DNA from: Chloroflexota bacterium
Lineage (GTDB): Bacteria > Chloroflexota > Anaerolineae > Anaerolineales > DRMV01
DNA: 15,814 nt
Assembly: GCA_013153135.1 (NCBI GenBank)
Contig: JAADFA010000001.1
Coordinates: 1 to 15,814, forward strand
Reading direction: 5' to 3'
Shown one piece after another: positions 1 through 8,649 of this stretch. The position numbers were made by a program, and so were the translations under genes. Positions within the stretch are counted from its first letter, which is position 1. The number at the start of each line of letters is the position of its first letter. The notes under the pieces were generated by a model. That model had not been told where the DNA came from, did not search any database, and saw nothing but the letters and a program-made list of their open reading frames with translations.

Positions 1-3000
1 TGCGCCAGCGTCGTCGCACGTCCGCTTCGAGCTCGGCCAAGAGTTCTTCGGCCTCTTTGGGCCGCATCTTGACCAGCTGGCTGAAGCGCCGTTCGGTGAG
101 GATGTACTTCTCCAGCGGCTCTTTGACCTTGGAGTCGATTTGCAACGGGTTCTTGCCCTGGAGCATGCGCCGCGGGTCAAAGCGGATGAGCGGCCAGTAG
201 CCCGAAAGCACGGCCAGCTTCTGGTGATGCGCGCCGTAGCGCAGATCATAGCCGTGTGCGATGCACGGCGAGTGCGCGATGATCAGGCTCGGACCGTGGT
301 AGGACTCGGCTTCGAGGAAGGCTTTGACCGTCTGGGTATCGTTGCCGCCCATCGCGACCGTGGCTACGTACACATGGCCGTAGCTCATGGCCATCCAAGC
401 CAGGTCTTTCTTGGGCGTGTTCTTACCCGCAATGGAGAACTTGGCCATAGCCGCGCGCGGGGTGGCTTTGGAGGTTTGCCCGCCGGTGTTGGAATACACT
501 TCCGTATCCAACACCAAGATGTTGACGTCGTAACCTAAGGCGAGGACGTGATCCAAGCCGCCAAAGCCGATGTCGTAGGCCCAGCCATCGCCACCGATAA
601 TCCATACCGTCTTGCGGACCAGGTAATCGGCTAACAGCATGAGGTCGCGTACGGCAGGGTCGCTCTCGGGGTCTAATTGCTGTAGCCGACGGCGCAAAGC
701 CACGACCCGTTCCCGTTGAGCGCGGATGCCCTCTTCTGTGCGCTGATCCGCGGTAAGGATTTCGTCGGCCAGCTGAGTACCCACGCGTTCCGCGAGGCGA
801 CGGAGCAAGTCTTCGGCTATATCTCGCAGCTTATCTACCGCGAGACGCAGCCCCAGGCCGAACTCCGCGTTGTCTTCAAAGAGGGAGTTGTTCCATGCAG
901 GGCCTAAGCCTTGGCGGTTGTACGTCCACGGTGTGGTGGGCAAATTGCCGCCGTAGATGGATGAGCAACCTGTCGCGTTGGCCACGATGAGCCGGTCGCC
1001 GAAGAGTCGGGTCAGTAGCGAGATGTAGGGTGTCTCCCCGCAGCCTGCGCACGCGCCCGAGAACTCGAACAGCGGTTCGAGCAGCTGCACGTCCTTGACC
1101 GCGCTGTGTTTGACCTGGCTGCGGTCCACCTCGGGCAATTGCAGGAAGAAGTCCCAATTTTCGGCCTCTTGTTTGCGCAGCGGCGGCTGTGGTTGCATGT
1201 TAAGGGCTTTGCGGTTGGGGTCATGCTTATCGACAACCGGGCAGTATTCCACGCACAGGGCGCAGCCTGTACAATCTTCGGGCGAGACCTGGATGGTGTA
1301 GGCCATACCCTTGAACTGCCGCCATTTGGCCTCGGTGTGTTTGAACGTGGGCGGCGCGTCTTCCAAGTACTTGGGGTCGTAAACCTTGGCTCGAATCACC
1401 GCGTGCGGACAGACGATCACGCACTTGCCGCACTGGATGCACAGGTCCGGTTCCCACACGGGGATTTCGAGCGCGATGTTGCGCTTCTCGTACTTGGTCG
1501 TGCCGCTGGGATAGGTGCCGTCCGCGGGCAGGACACTCACGGGCAGGCTGTCACCTTCGCCCGCGATCATCTTGCCCAGCACGTTGCGCACGAACTCGGG
1601 CGCGGGCCCAATGATAGGCGGCCGCAAGTCGAAGTCCGAGGTCACCTCGTTCGGTACCTGGACTTCGTGCAAATGATCGAGCGCGGCATCAACCGCGGCG
1701 AAGTTCTGTTGCACTACGTCTTCGCCCTTGATGCCATAGGTCTTGCGGATCGCGTCTTTAATGCGTGCGATGGCCTCATCCTTGGGCAGAATGCCGCTGA
1801 TGGCGAAGAACGCGGTCTGCATAATGGTGTTGATGCGGCGCCCCAGGCCGACCTCGCGGGCCACCTTGTACGCGTCAATGACATAAAACTTAAGCTTCTT
1901 GCGGATAATTTCCTCCTGGATAGTTCGGGGCAGGTAGTTCCAGACCTCATCCGGGCCGTAGGGGCTGTTGAGCAAGAAGGTTGCACCTTCTTCCGCGTGC
2001 TTGAGGACGTTGATGCGCTCGAGGAAGTGGAACTGGTGGCACGCGACGAAGTTCGCCTTGCGGATCAAATAAGGCGCCCGGATGGGCTTAGGCCCGAAGC
2101 GGAGGTGCGAAACCGTAACCGTGCCCGACTTCTTTGAGTCATACACGAAATAGCCTTGAGCCCAGTTATCGGTTTCGGTTCCGATAATCTTAATGCTGTT
2201 CTTATTTGCGCCCACGGTGCCATCCGAACCCAGGCCATAGAACAGGCCGCGGAAGCGCTTGGGGTCGTGGAAGGTCTCAATATCAAAGTCCGGATCGTAG
2301 TCCAGGCTGGTGTGGGTTACATCGTCGATGATACCCACAGTGAAGTGGTTCTTGGGTCGCTCCTTGGCTAGTTCATCGTAAATGCCCTTGATCATCGCGG
2401 GCGTGAATTCCTTGGATGACAGGCCATAGCGGCCGCCCACGATCACGGGGCGCTCCTGGAAGGGCGCCGTCCCGGCCTCGAGGGCTTCGTTGATCGCGGC
2501 GACCACGTCCAAATAGAGGGGTTCGCCCAAAGAGCCGGGCTCTTTGGTTCGGTCGAGGACCGCGATACGGCGCACGGTCGGCGGCAGGGCCTGGATAAAG
2601 TGTTCGACCGAGAAGGGGCGGAAGAGCCGCACCCGTACCATGCCGACTTTTTCGCCCTGGGCCATGAGGTAGTCGATGGTGTCGGCCACAGCCTCGGAGC
2701 CCGAACCCATGAGCACGATCACCCGATCGGCTTCGGGATGACCGTAGTACTCGAATAAGTGGTATTGCCGGCCTGTAAGTTGGGCGAACTTGTCCATGGT
2801 GCGCTGCACGATCTCGGGCACGGCGAGATAGTATGGGTTGACCGTTTCCCGGGCCTGGAAGTAGACATCTGGATTTTGGGAGGTACCCCGGATGAAGGGG
2901 TTCTCGGGCTTCATCGCGCGCTCGCGATGGGCCCGTACCAGGTCCATGTCGATCATGGCCCGGATTTGTTCTTCCGTAACCTGTTCAATCTTATTGATCT

Positions 3001-3538
3001 CATGTGAAACGCGGAAACCTTCTAACACGTGCAGGAAGGGCACGCGGGCCTCCAGGGTCGCGGCATGCGCGATCAGGGCCATATCCTGCGCGCTTTGCAC
3101 CGACGAAGAGAACAGCATGGCGAAACCCGTCGCCCGGGCCGCCATCACGTCCTGATGATCGCCGAAGATCGAGAGGGCTTGCGCGGCAATGGAGCGCGAG
3201 GCAATATGGAAGACCGCGGGCGTCAGTTCACCCGCGATTTTATACATATTGGGCAACATCAAGAGCAAGCCTTGCGACGCGGTAAAGGTGGTGGTCAGCG
3301 CGCCACCTTGCAGTGCGCCATGTACAGCACCAGCCGCGCCGGCCTCACTTTGCATCTCCACGACTTTGGGCACCGTGCCAAAGATATTGGGTCGGCCTTG
3401 CGCGGCCCACGCGTCCGCGAGCTCCCCCATGGGTGAAGCGGGCGTAATGGGATAGATCGCGATCACTTCGCTTACTTGATAGGCTACGTTGGCTGTAGCC
3501 TCATTCCCGTCTACGGTTACATAATGCGGCGTACTCAT
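1..3538 (-). CDS. nifJ: Pyruvate:ferredoxin (flavodoxin) oxidoreductase, single-chain; C-terminal end cut by window
   Basis: The cytoplasmic enzyme oxidises pyruvate with CoA to acetyl-CoA and CO2, reducing ferredoxin. The reverse complement reads open from 3538 to base 1 (1179 codons); single-chain family members run about 1170-1230 residues, so only a short tail is missing. Visible landmarks: YPITPASPM near residues 29-37 with T32 and E65 at the pyruvate/TPP positions; two ferredoxin-type clusters, C700/C703/C706/C710 and C756/C759/C762/C766; the proximal-cluster cysteines C830, C833 (CAGCGET), C858 (ATGCSS) and C1092 (SPCIAHG); the TPP motif GDGWAYDIG around D984; and YSNTGGQTSK from Y1015. 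Two tandem in-frame ATGs (3541, 3538) follow AGGAGG; 3538 has the better spacing (5 versus 2 bases). I saw no frameshift: all these motifs fall in one frame. It is transcribed divergently from the methyltransferase gene. Identification is firm; the 2-oxoacid preference is taken from the family. Confidence 0.96.
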   Translation of the reverse strand, partial: MSTPHYVTVDGNEATANVAYQVSEVIAIYPITPASPMGELADAWAAQGRPNIFGTVPKVVEMQSEAGAAGAVHGALQGGALTTTFTASQGLLLMLPNMYKIAGELTPAVFHIASRSIAAQALSIFGDHQDVMAARATGFAMLFSSSVQSAQDMALIAHAATLEARVPFLHVLEGFRVSHEINKIEQVTEEQIRAMIDMDLVRAHRERAMKPENPFIRGTSQNPDVYFQARETVNPYYLAVPEIVQRTMDKFAQLTGRQYHLFEYYGHPEADRVIVLMGSGSEAVADTIDYLMAQGEKVGMVRVRLFRPFSVEHFIQALPPTVRRIAVLDRTKEPGSLGEPLYLDVVAAINEALEAGTAPFQERPVIVGGRYGLSSKEFTPAMIKGIYDELAKERPKNHFTVGIIDDVTHTSLDYDPDFDIETFHDPKRFRGLFYGLGSDGTVGANKNSIKIIGTETDNWAQGYFVYDSKKSGTVTVSHLRFGPKPIRAPYLIRKANFVACHQFHFLERINVLKHAEEGATFLLNSPYGPDEVWNYLPRTIQEEIIRKKLKFYVIDAYKVAREVGLGRRINTIMQTAFFAISGILPKDEAIARIKDAIRKTYGIKGEDVVQQNFAAVDAALDHLHEVQVPNEVTSDFDLRPPIIGPAPEFVRNVLGKMIAGEGDSLPVSVLPADGTYPSGTTKYEKRNIALEIPVWEPDLCIQCGKCVIVCPHAVIRAKVYDPKYLEDAPPTFKHTEAKWRQFKGMAYTIQVSPEDCTGCALCVEYCPVVDKHDPNRKALNMQPQPPLRKQEAENWDFFLQLPEVDRSQVKHSAVKDVQLLEPLFEFSGACAGCGETPYISLLTRLFGDRLIVANATGCSSIYGGNLPTTPWTYNRQGLGPAWNNSLFEDNAEFGLGLRLAVDKLRDIAEDLLRRLAERVGTQLADEILTADQRTEEGIRAQRERVVALRRRLQQLDPESDPAVRDLMLLADYLVRKTVWIIGGDGWAYDIGFGGLDHVLALGYDVNILVLDTEVYSNTGGQTSKATPRAAMAKFSIAGKNTPKKDLAWMAMSYGHVYVATVAMGGNDTQTVKAFLEAESYHGPSLIIAHSPCIAHGYDLRYGAHHQKLAVLSGYWPLIRFDPRRMLQGKNPLQIDSKVKEPLEKYILTERRFSQLVKMRPKEAEELLAELEADVRRRWR

Positions 3539-3541
3539 CAT

Positions 3542-3823
3542 CGCCTCCTAACAATTCCAGAACTGCTCCCACGACTCTCGGGGGCTGAGGAGCGAAAATC
3601 CAACGCTTCACGTGGGTGCTTTGGCTTATGTACATTCTTATTTTACTCCAAAGCCCTTAGGGGCTAGGGTCGGATTTTTCGGTTTGCAAAAAGTCAGGTT
3701 AAAAGAGGGTTGGTTGCGAGAGGTCTGCAATCTGTCCTGATGAACCCTGGGGCTAGAGGATGGTAGAATGAAAACACTCAAGGGGCTTACTTTCGTTGCA
3801 TGAAGATGGTTTGAGGGACCTCG
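3542..3823. other. Divergent intergenic region with candidate promoters
   Basis: No convincing gene lies in these 282 bases. For the plus strand, TGG-TAGAAT (3761-3769) is an extended -10 element about 55 bases before the methyltransferase ATG; no clear -35 is seen. For the minus strand, TAAAAT (complement of 3640-3645) is a possible -10 for nifJ, again without a convincing -35. The interrupted inverted repeat AGCCC-TTAG-GGGCT (3652-3665) lies just upstream of that minus-strand -10. GGGGCTAG occurs twice in direct orientation (3660-3667 and 3749-3756). Whether these act as operators cannot be told from the sequence alone. Confidence 0.5.
3761..3769 (+). promoter_or_regulatory. Candidate extended -10 promoter for the restriction-modification/uvrB unit
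   Basis: TGG followed by TAGAAT matches an extended -10 (TGnTANAAT). It has the same layout as the TGGTACAAT ahead of the TetR gene at 9074-9082. No good -35 hexamer sits 16-18 bases upstream, which is tolerated by extended -10 promoters. It would give a leader of roughly 45-50 bases before the ATG at 3824. Confidence 0.45.
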
Positions 3824-4816
3824 ATGCCCAAGCAGATCCGCCCGTCCCGGCCGGGGTTTACGTTCGAACGTCCTACTTTGTTCGGCCCTGTTTCCGCGCG
3901 CCTCTATGTAGGTTCAAGCGAGACGATGCCTGAGCTGGAGGATGAAAGCATTACCTTGACAGTTACATCACCGCCTTACTGGAACGCCATCGATTATGAC
4001 AAATATGCTGAAGATGAGCAGGCCTTTTATCGTTCGCGTGAATACGGTCCTCAAGATTACGAGGCTTACCTCGACTGGATGGTGCGCATTTTCGATGAAG
4101 TACGCCGGGTTACCCGGCCGGGCGGGACGTTGGCCATTGTCGTCGGTACGGTATTGCATCAAGGCCGTTTATATCCCCTCCCTTTTGATTTGACCACGCG
4201 TTTGGTCCGCGCGGGGTGGGAATTTCACCAAGATATCATCTGGCACAAAACGACCGCCGGTGTGAAACGAGCCGGCGTGTTTATTCAGCATCCGTATCCG
4301 GGTTATTACCGTCCAAATATCATGACGGAATATATTCTGCTCTTTCGCAAGCCCGGGCCGCCCCTTTATCGGCAGGTAGACCCTGCGCGTCGTGAGCCAG
4401 CAAAGATGCCCATTGATGAGCTTTTTGTGCAAGAGCTCGCGAACAATATCTGGCATATCGCTCCGGTGCCGCCGGGGCAGCTGAACCACCCTGCACCGTT
4501 CCCTGAAGAGATTCCATACCGCCTGATTCAGTTCTTCTCTTACCCCGGCGATGTGATCCTTGACCCCTTTCTTGGCTCTGGCCAGACCGCGAAGGTCGCG
4601 TTGGCCTTGGGGCGGCACGCGGTGGGTTATGACATTGTCGCCAAGTATGTCCAGTACGCCCACCAGCGGCTCGCGGAGCCGCTGCAGGTGCGGGCTGAAC
4701 AGCTGGTCGCACGGTTCGAAAAAATCCCCTTGAACGCGCCCCGAGGCTACCTCAAACGCCGTCGCGCTGGCGCGAAGACGCGACACGGTTCGGGTCGGCC
4801 AGCCCGACGTTCCTGA
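3824..4816 (+). CDS. Beta-class site-specific DNA methyltransferase, probably N4-cytosine
   Basis: It transfers a methyl group from S-adenosylmethionine to an exocyclic amino group in a specific DNA site. The catalytic motif IV is TSPPYW at residues 48-53. The SAM-binding motif I lies after it, in DPFLGSGQTAKVA (247-259), and is preceded by NHPAPFPEEIPYRLI (221-235). The order IV then I is the beta-class arrangement. SPPY rather than D/NPPY is typical of N4-cytosine enzymes, although SPPY also occurs in proteins annotated only as site-specific methylases. Target recognition should lie in the segment between the motifs, roughly 140-215. The last 20 or so residues are strongly basic. GAGGGA at 3813-3818 is the ribosome binding site. 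The next gene, 43 bases on, is a probable cognate nuclease, which makes this the protective half of a type II restriction-modification system. The recognition sequence cannot be read from the protein. Confidence 0.9.
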   Translation: MPKQIRPSRPGFTFERPTLFGPVSARLYVGSSETMPELEDESITLTVTSPPYWNAIDYDKYAEDEQAFYRSREYGPQDYEAYLDWMVRIFDEVRRVTRPGGTLAIVVGTVLHQGRLYPLPFDLTTRLVRAGWEFHQDIIWHKTTAGVKRAGVFIQHPYPGYYRPNIMTEYILLFRKPGPPLYRQVDPARREPAKMPIDELFVQELANNIWHIAPVPPGQLNHPAPFPEEIPYRLIQFFSYPGDVILDPFLGSGQTAKVALALGRHAVGYDIVAKYVQYAHQRLAEPLQVRAEQLVARFEKIPLNAPRGYLKRRRAGAKTRHGSGRPARRS

Positions 4817-4859
4817 AAAACAGCACTAGGACCCAGATGCACATAAAGGGAGGTGTATC

Positions 4860-5534
4860 ATGGCTTCATTCCAGCGTGAACGTGAGGAATTCCAGAAATT
4901 CAAAGCCTGCTTTCAGCCTAATATAGTGCTCCAGGAGGAATTTCTCAATGCCGTACGCGCGCTTTATGCCCGATACGATACCGCGATTCGTGAGAACCGC
5001 TTCGTCGTTGGTGGCGCGCTGGAAATCATCCTAGGTTCGGTGATGCGGGCTTGCCATTTGCCCATCCGTCATCGGGGAACGGAAACCCGAGAATGGGATC
5101 TGTTGTTCGTCGATGGGCAAGGGGGCTATTCGATCAAATCTCTACTCAAGCCGCGTACTCGAGGCACGCGTTTAGTCAATGTGCTTGGTCGAGACGTATC
5201 TCCCAACCTTTGGCAGGTCGCGACGCTTTTCTTGTTACCGCAAGGGATGGTGTACGCAGATCCCGCGTTACCTTGGTGGCAACAACGTTTGCACGACACC
5301 TCAGTATTCAAAGTGCATCGCGATGCGTTGGAAGTCAAACGGCGGGCTATTGAAGCCTTTGCCCAAGCAGCTCCTCAGTGGTTCTTACCTTGGCGTCAGG
5401 CCATAAATGTGCCCGCGATGCAGCCTCGTCGCTGGGTGCGAACCGCGTCCTATGATGTCGCAACCACAATCCTTAAGGATGAAAGCCCTCGCCTGTTCCA
5501 ATTTTTGCCAAGCCTCATCCCGCCTGCACCCTGA
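4860..5534 (+). CDS. Probable type II restriction endonuclease, partner of the upstream methyltransferase
   Basis: I do not recognise a named family in this 224-residue protein. Position, size and a possible nuclease core suggest the restriction half of the system. A helix-like segment with E55 (GGALEIILGS, 51-60) is followed by REWDLLF with D80, then a short turn and GGYSIKS with K93. This resembles the acid, D and xK pattern of PD-(D/E)XK nucleases, but the residue two before the lysine is S91 instead of Glu or Asp. A SxK variant with a glutamate moved to a downstream helix is known in Cfr10I/NgoMIV-type enzymes; here no Glu follows K93 until E158. No signal peptide or membrane segment is visible. 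A strong GGGAGGTG site (4848-4855) precedes the ATG. By eye, base composition is less GC-rich than in uvrB, fitting horizontal transfer. The nuclease role is inferred mainly from context. Confidence 0.7.
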   Translation: MASFQREREEFQKFKACFQPNIVLQEEFLNAVRALYARYDTAIRENRFVVGGALEIILGSVMRACHLPIRHRGTETREWDLLFVDGQGGYSIKSLLKPRTRGTRLVNVLGRDVSPNLWQVATLFLLPQGMVYADPALPWWQQRLHDTSVFKVHRDALEVKRRAIEAFAQAAPQWFLPWRQAINVPAMQPRRWVRTASYDVATTILKDESPRLFQFLPSLIPPAP

Positions 5535-5554
5535 AGACCACGTAAGGGGGTAGT

Positions 5555-7621
5555 ATGCCACGCTTTCGGGTGCACGCGCCCTATGAGCCGACCGGTGACC
5601 AGCCCCAGGCCATCCAGCGCCTGGTGGACGGCATCCGCCAGGGCTATAAGCACCAAGTTTTGCTCGGCGCCACGGGCACGGGCAAGACGTTTACCGTCGC
5701 GAAAGTTATTGAGCAGGTCCAACTGCCGACGTTGGTGCTCGCTCATAACAAAACCCTCGCGGCCCAGCTGTACGCGGAGTTCAAAGCCTTCTTCCCCGAG
5801 AATGCCGTTGAGTATTTTGTTTCCTACTACGACTACTACCAACCTGAAGCCTATATCCCGCAGCAGGACCTCTACATCGAAAAAGATACGGACATCAACG
5901 AGGAGATCGACCGACTGCGCCTGGCCGCAACCACCGCGCTCATGACCCGGTCGGATGTGATCATCGTAGCCTCAGTCTCCGCGATCTACGGCCTGGGCAG
6001 TCCGGAGGCGTACGGCCGTGGAGTTATCCACCTGGAAGTGGGTCAGATCTACCGGCGCAAGGCGTTGTTGCGCCAGCTGGTTGAAGCCCAATATCAGCGC
6101 AACGATTATGAGCTCAAACCCGGTGTCTTTCGGGTACGGGGCGATACCTTGGAGGTCGTGCCCGCGTATCTGGACGATACCTTATACCGTATCACCTTCT
6201 TCGGCGACGAGGTTGAGCGCATTGTGGAAGTGGACTTGGTCAGCGGGCAACGCCGCGCGGTGCATATGAGCCTGCAGATCTTCCCGGCCAAGCACTATTT
6301 GACCGAGGAAGAAAAGCTGAAAAAAGCCATTGCTGATATCGAACAGGAACTGGCGGCGCGCGTCGCGTGGTTCAAGGCCCAAGGACGTTTGCTCGAAGCC
6401 CAACGCCTGGAGCAACGGACCCGGTACGACCTGGAGATGCTCCGCGAGATGGGGTATTGCAAGGGCATTGAGAACTACTCCCGCCACCTGGAGCAGCGTC
6501 CGCCCGGCTCGCCGCCGTGGACCCTGATGGATTACATGCCGCATGAATACCTGTTGGTCATCGACGAGTCCCACATGACTATCCCCCAGATTCGCGCCAT
6601 GTACCACGGCGACCGTCGGCGCAAGGAAACTTTGGTGGAATATGGCTTCCGTCTGCCGAGCGCGCTGGATAACCGCCCCTTGACCTTTGAGGAATTTGAA
6701 GCTCGCATGGGTTATACCATTTACACCAGCGCGACGCCGGGGCCGTATGAAATGACCAAGGCTCAACAGGTTGTTGAGCAGCTTATCCGGCCTACGGGCA
6801 TTCCTGACCCGGAGATCGAGGTGCGGCCCACGCACGGGCAAATCGACCACCTCATCGGCGAGATCCGTGCCCGGGTCGCGCGCGGCGAGCGAGCCTTGGT
6901 CACCACCCTGACCAAGCGGATGGCTGAGCGCTTGGCCGAATATCTGCAAGAGCACAGCATCCGAGCCTACTATTTGCATTCCGAAATCGACACCCTTGAG
7001 CGCGTCGGCATTTTGCGCGATTTGCGTTTGGGTAAATACGATGTGGTTGTGGGCATTAACCTGCTACGCGAGGGCCTCGACCTGCCGGAAGTTTCCCTGG
7101 TCGCCATCCTAGACGCGGACAAAGAGGGCTTCTTGCGCTCCACGACGGCTCTAATCCAGACCATCGGACGGGCCGCGCGGCACGTGCACGGCAAAGTCAT
7201 CATGTACGCGGACCGCATCACCGACGCGATGCGCGCGGCCATCGAAGAGACCCAACGACGCCGAGCGATCCAGCTGGCTTATAACCGAGAGCACGGCATC
7301 ACACCACAACCTATCGTCAAGCCTGTGCAAGACCTGACTGACCGGGTAGCCCAAGAGCGAGCGTCCACGGCCGCATCAACCCGGGTGGCGGAAGCACGGG
7401 CGCCGTACAGCGCGTCCCCGGCTTCGAGCGCAGACCCCGAGACCCTGCGCGCTCGCATCGCCATGCTTGAGGCCCAAATGCGCGCCGCGGCCGAAGCCTT
7501 GGAGTTCGAGAAAGCCGCGGCCTTGCGCGATGAGATTTTCGCTTTACGGCGGGCCCTGGAGGATAATGGCACGTCGTCTTCGAACTCTGCCGCGCTTGAC
7601 GCGCAAGGAGGCAACCCATGA
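5555..7621 (+). CDS. uvrB: UvrABC system protein B (excinuclease helicase-like subunit)
   Basis: UvrB is the damage-verifying subunit of bacterial nucleotide excision repair. It is loaded by UvrA, probes DNA with a beta-hairpin and recruits UvrC. The 688-residue length is normal. Landmarks: Walker A GATGTGKT at 38-45; the beta-hairpin region YYDYYQPEAYIP at 91-102; Walker B DESH at 337-340; YTSATPGPYE in the helicase core; and a C-terminal UVR motif (about 630-667, containing ALEFEKAAALRDEI) for UvrC contact. The start follows TAAGGGGG (5543-5550), 20 bases after the nuclease stop, so the gene probably shares a transcript with the restriction-modification pair. Its stop overlaps the next ATG. 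A low-complexity Ser/Ala linker precedes the UVR motif. Nothing essential is missing. Confidence 0.98.
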   Translation: MPRFRVHAPYEPTGDQPQAIQRLVDGIRQGYKHQVLLGATGTGKTFTVAKVIEQVQLPTLVLAHNKTLAAQLYAEFKAFFPENAVEYFVSYYDYYQPEAYIPQQDLYIEKDTDINEEIDRLRLAATTALMTRSDVIIVASVSAIYGLGSPEAYGRGVIHLEVGQIYRRKALLRQLVEAQYQRNDYELKPGVFRVRGDTLEVVPAYLDDTLYRITFFGDEVERIVEVDLVSGQRRAVHMSLQIFPAKHYLTEEEKLKKAIADIEQELAARVAWFKAQGRLLEAQRLEQRTRYDLEMLREMGYCKGIENYSRHLEQRPPGSPPWTLMDYMPHEYLLVIDESHMTIPQIRAMYHGDRRRKETLVEYGFRLPSALDNRPLTFEEFEARMGYTIYTSATPGPYEMTKAQQVVEQLIRPTGIPDPEIEVRPTHGQIDHLIGEIRARVARGERALVTTLTKRMAERLAEYLQEHSIRAYYLHSEIDTLERVGILRDLRLGKYDVVVGINLLREGLDLPEVSLVAILDADKEGFLRSTTALIQTIGRAARHVHGKVIMYADRITDAMRAAIEETQRRRAIQLAYNREHGITPQPIVKPVQDLTDRVAQERASTAASTRVAEARAPYSASPASSADPETLRARIAMLEAQMRAAAEALEFEKAAALRDEIFALRRALEDNGTSSSNSAALDAQGGNP

Positions 7622-8649
7622 AAGCGGTCTACCTTATGGAACATGGTGGCCCTGAGGTGTTGCAATTTGGCGAGCTCCCGGACCCTGAGCCGGGCCCCGG
7701 CGAGGTGCGGGTTCGATTGCATTATGCCGCGCTCAACCGTTTGGACTTGTGGGTGCGCGAAGGTTGGCCGGGCTTGCGCCTGCATTATCCGCACATCCTG
7801 GGGGCTGATGGCGCCGGTGTGATCGATGCGGTGGGCCCAGGCGTTGACCCCGCGCGCGTGGGCGAGCGCGTGGTGCTTAACCCGAACATCGGTTGCGGGC
7901 GGTGCGAGTATTGCCTCGCGGGCCTGGATAACATGTGCGAGCACTGGCAGCTGCTGGGCGAGACGCGGCCGGGCACCTACGCGGAGTACGTGGTTGTTCC
8001 CGAAGTCAACGCATTCCCTGTACCCGAGGGCTTTGACTTGGCCCAGGCAGCGGCGGCGGCCCTGGTATTCCAGACCGCGTGGCATTCCCTCGTCACTCGG
8101 GGGCAGCTACGTCCAGGTGAATGGGTGCTGGTCGTCGGCGCGTCCGGTGGCGTCAACACCGCGAGCATTCAAATCGCGAAGCTCGTGGGCGCGTACGTTA
8201 TTGTGGTCGGCTCCAACGAGGCTAAATTGCGCTTAGCGCGCGAACTTGGCGCGGATGTGCTCATTGACCGTAGCGAAACACCGGCTTGGCACAAAGCCGT
8301 GCGGCAGGCCACGGGGAATCGGGGGGTTGACGTGGTCGTGGACAACGTGGGCACCACCTTTCCCCTGAGCTTCAAGGCGGCTCGCAAAGGTGGGCGAATC
8401 TTGACCGTCGGGAATACAGGTGGGCCTAAGTTCGAGATTGATAATCGCTACATTTTTGGCAAACACTTATCCGTAATTGGCTCGACCATGTCGCCGCAGC
8501 GCGATTTCCGCGAGGTTATGCGTTTGGTGTTCGCGGGCCGGTTGCGGCCGGTGATCGACCGCATCTACCCCCTCGCGGAGGCCCGCGCCGCGCAGGAGCG
8601 CCTGGCCCGGGGAGAGCAGATGGGCAAAATCGTATTGCGCATTGCGTGA
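7618..8649 (+). CDS. Zinc-binding MDR-family NAD(P)H oxidoreductase (alcohol dehydrogenase/quinone reductase-like)
   Basis: This is a 343-residue medium-chain dehydrogenase/reductase with an N-terminal GroES-like domain and a Rossmann domain. The structural-zinc cysteines are complete: C93, C96, C99 and C107. The usual catalytic-zinc ligands are not: the expected Cys is replaced in ALNRLDLW (38-45), and the GHE motif reads GADG (62-65), as in quinone-oxidoreductase-type members. The cofactor loop is GASGGVN (174-180). Strand 2 ends VVGSN (196-200) with no acidic residue, which hints at NADPH. AAGGAGG (7605-7611) lies inside the end of uvrB, and the ATGA overlap means translational coupling to it. 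The substrate is unknown: the fold can reduce quinones, enones or enoyl thioesters, or act on alcohols. The link to DNA repair may only reflect operon packing. Confidence 0.88.
   Translation: MKAVYLMEHGGPEVLQFGELPDPEPGPGEVRVRLHYAALNRLDLWVREGWPGLRLHYPHILGADGAGVIDAVGPGVDPARVGERVVLNPNIGCGRCEYCLAGLDNMCEHWQLLGETRPGTYAEYVVVPEVNAFPVPEGFDLAQAAAAALVFQTAWHSLVTRGQLRPGEWVLVVGASGGVNTASIQIAKLVGAYVIVVGSNEAKLRLARELGADVLIDRSETPAWHKAVRQATGNRGVDVVVDNVGTTFPLSFKAARKGGRILTVGNTGGPKFEIDNRYIFGKHLSVIGSTMSPQRDFREVMRLVFAGRLRPVIDRIYPLAEARAAQERLARGEQMGKIVLRIA

Noticed and set aside
1106..2137. Long plus-strand open frame (343 codons) antisense to the pyruvate:ferredoxin oxidoreductase
   Set aside because: It is a shadow of a GC-rich gene. 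It has no recognisable motif, and the opposite strand carries all conserved iron-sulfur and TPP motifs.
3565..3593. Riboswitch or T-box-like leader ahead of nifJ (GCTCC / GGAGC arms)
   Set aside because: Only a five-base stem with no conserved leader motif that I can recognise.
4169..4786. Minus-strand open frame of 205 codons opposite the methyltransferase
   Set aside because: No family features, and the methyltransferase motifs lie in the plus-strand frame.
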